NCBI RefSeq assembly: GCF_003248515.1
Contig: NZ_QFOB01000011.1
Coordinates: forward strand, 1-64,000
Length of the DNA stretch: 64,000 nucleotides
Source: Sphingomonas sp.
GTDB taxonomy: Bacteria > Pseudomonadota > Alphaproteobacteria > Sphingomonadales > Sphingomonadaceae
Direction: 5' to 3'
How positions within the stretch are numbered: position 1 is the first letter of the stretch; the number at the start of each line of letters is the position of its first letter. Positions 63,324 through 64,000 of this stretch are shown here, one piece after another. The notes beneath the pieces were generated by a model. The model ran no database searches, was not told where the DNA came from, and was given only the letters and a program-made list of their open reading frames with translations. The translations under genes and the position numbers were made by a program.

Positions 63324-64000
63324 TCAGGCGTCCATTCGTTCGATGGCGATCGCCGTGGCTTCCCCGCCGCCGATGCAGACCGACGCGACCCCACGCCGGA
63401 GCCCGTGGCTTTCGAGCGCCGACAGAAGCGTGACGAGGATCCGCGCGCCGGATGCGCCGATCGGATGGCCCAGCGCACAGGCCCCGCCATGCACGTTGAC
63501 CTGATCGTGCGGCAGGCCCAGTTCCTTCATCGCCGCCATGGTGACGACCGCAAAGGCCTCGTTGATCTCGAACAGGTCGACATCGCCTGAGGACCAGCCG
63601 GTCCTTTCCCAGAGCCTGCGCATCGCCCCGATCGGCGCGGTCGGGAAAAGAGCGGGGCGATCCGCGAAGGACGCATGGCCGACGATCCGGGCCAGCGGCG
63701 TCATGCCGCGCTTTTCCGCGATGGAGGCGCGCGTCAGCAGCAGGGCCGCGCCACCATCCGAAATCGACGACGAATTGGCGGCTGTCACGGTGCCGCCGTC
63801 GCGGAAGGCGGGCTTCAGCGTCGGGATCTTGTCCGGCCTCGCCTCGCCGGGCTGTTCGTCCGTCGTCACTGTCCGCTCCACCTTGCCGGCCTTCAGCGTG
63901 ACCGGCACGATCTCGGCCTCGAACCGGCCCCCGGCAATCGCCTGCTGCGCGCGGGAGAGCGAGGTGAGCGCGAACGCGTCCTGCGCGGCGCGGGAGAACT
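63324..64000 (-). CDS. Thiolase (acetyl-CoA acetyltransferase), C-terminal part
   Basis: The last 225 or so residues of a thiolase; the start lies beyond the window. FALTSLSRAQQAIAGG and VTAANSSSISDGGAALLLT are typical mid-protein segments, and the C-terminal catalytic elements are EINEAFAVVTMAAMKELGL (NEAF), VNVHGGACALGHPIGASGAR (His) and VASVCIGGGEATAIAIE (Cys). Condenses or cleaves acyl-CoA in fatty-acid or polyhydroxyalkanoate metabolism; the exact chain length is unknown. It reads in the same direction as the giant nuclease gene but ends 241 bases before it. Confidence 0.95.
   Translation of the reverse strand, partial: FSRAAQDAFALTSLSRAQQAIAGGRFEAEIVPVTLKAGKVERTVTTDEQPGEARPDKIPTLKPAFRDGGTVTAANSSSISDGGAALLLTRASIAEKRGMTPLARIVGHASFADRPALFPTAPIGAMRRLWERTGWSSGDVDLFEINEAFAVVTMAAMKELGLPHDQVNVHGGACALGHPIGASGARILVTLLSALESHGLRRGVASVCIGGGEATAIAIERMDA

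Noticed and set aside
1..64000. tRNA or rRNA genes, CRISPR arrays, insertion sequences, prophage
   Set aside because: No cloverleaf-like sequence, transposase, integrase or regularly spaced repeats were recognised by eye; a dedicated scan was not possible here.

Overview
The window is GC-rich bacterial chromosome with dense coding, short gaps and many ATGA or TGATG gene overlaps. Gene content points to an alphaproteobacterium of the order Sphingomonadales (Sphingomonas-like): large TonB-dependent receptors, neighbouring serC, serA, hisZ and purA genes, a fused cysNC, a DUF1800/DUF1501 pair, and an RTX giant protein with its own type I exporter. This placement is inferred from gene families; no rRNA, tRNA, CRISPR array, phage or insertion sequence was recognised.

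Layout. 1-2.2 kb: the start of a TonB receptor gene carrying one in-frame amber stop, then a GNAT acetyltransferase. 2.5-9.5 kb: purA, hisZ, serA and serC on the minus strand, interrupted by one secreted esterase on the plus strand; serC has a two-hairpin leader that could hide its ribosome binding site. 9.5-14.7 kb: plus-strand genes for a DUF4328 membrane protein, an extensin-like lipoprotein, a LOG-family protein, a MlaE/MlaF transporter pair, a peroxiredoxin and an SH3b protein, closed by a strong bidirectional hairpin. 14.8-17.5 kb: a second, intact TonB receptor. 17.7-25.2 kb: a small EEP phosphatase/nuclease, nadE, an EF-hand protein, an ECF sigma factor with a probable membrane anti-sigma factor and a Spy/CnrR-like sensor, then DUF1800 and DUF1501. 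25.2-31.6 kb: a chaperedoxin-like Trx-TPR protein coupled to a Lon N-terminal-domain protein, a 3'-5' exoribonuclease, a decayed CoA-transferase remnant, and a coupled minus-strand operon of acyltransferase, isoaspartyl peptidase and S1/P1 nuclease. 31.7-39.8 kb: ispG, small genes, a coupled TfoX/EamA/GNAT/DUF815 string, then the sulfate-activation operon cysD-cysNC-cysQ. 39.9-42.9 kb: a 41-residue membrane peptide, an HxlR regulator divergent from an NAD(P)H-binding oxidoreductase with a clear operator, and dctA. 43-48.5 kb: a heavy-metal RND efflux operon (outer membrane factor, adaptor, pump). 48.9-52.1 kb: a Rieske oxygenase divergent from a LysR regulator, and a gamma-glutamylcyclotransferase/M24 peptidase fusion. 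52.1-63.1 kb: a three-gene operon for a 2456-residue RTX protein with an ExeM-like extracellular nuclease domain and its type I ABC exporter and adaptor. 63.3-64 kb: the 3' end of a thiolase gene.

The regions that most repay follow-up are the giant secreted nuclease operon, the cyclotransferase-M24 fusion, the ECF sigma/metal-sensor/DUF1800-DUF1501 cluster, the serC leader and the two decayed genes.
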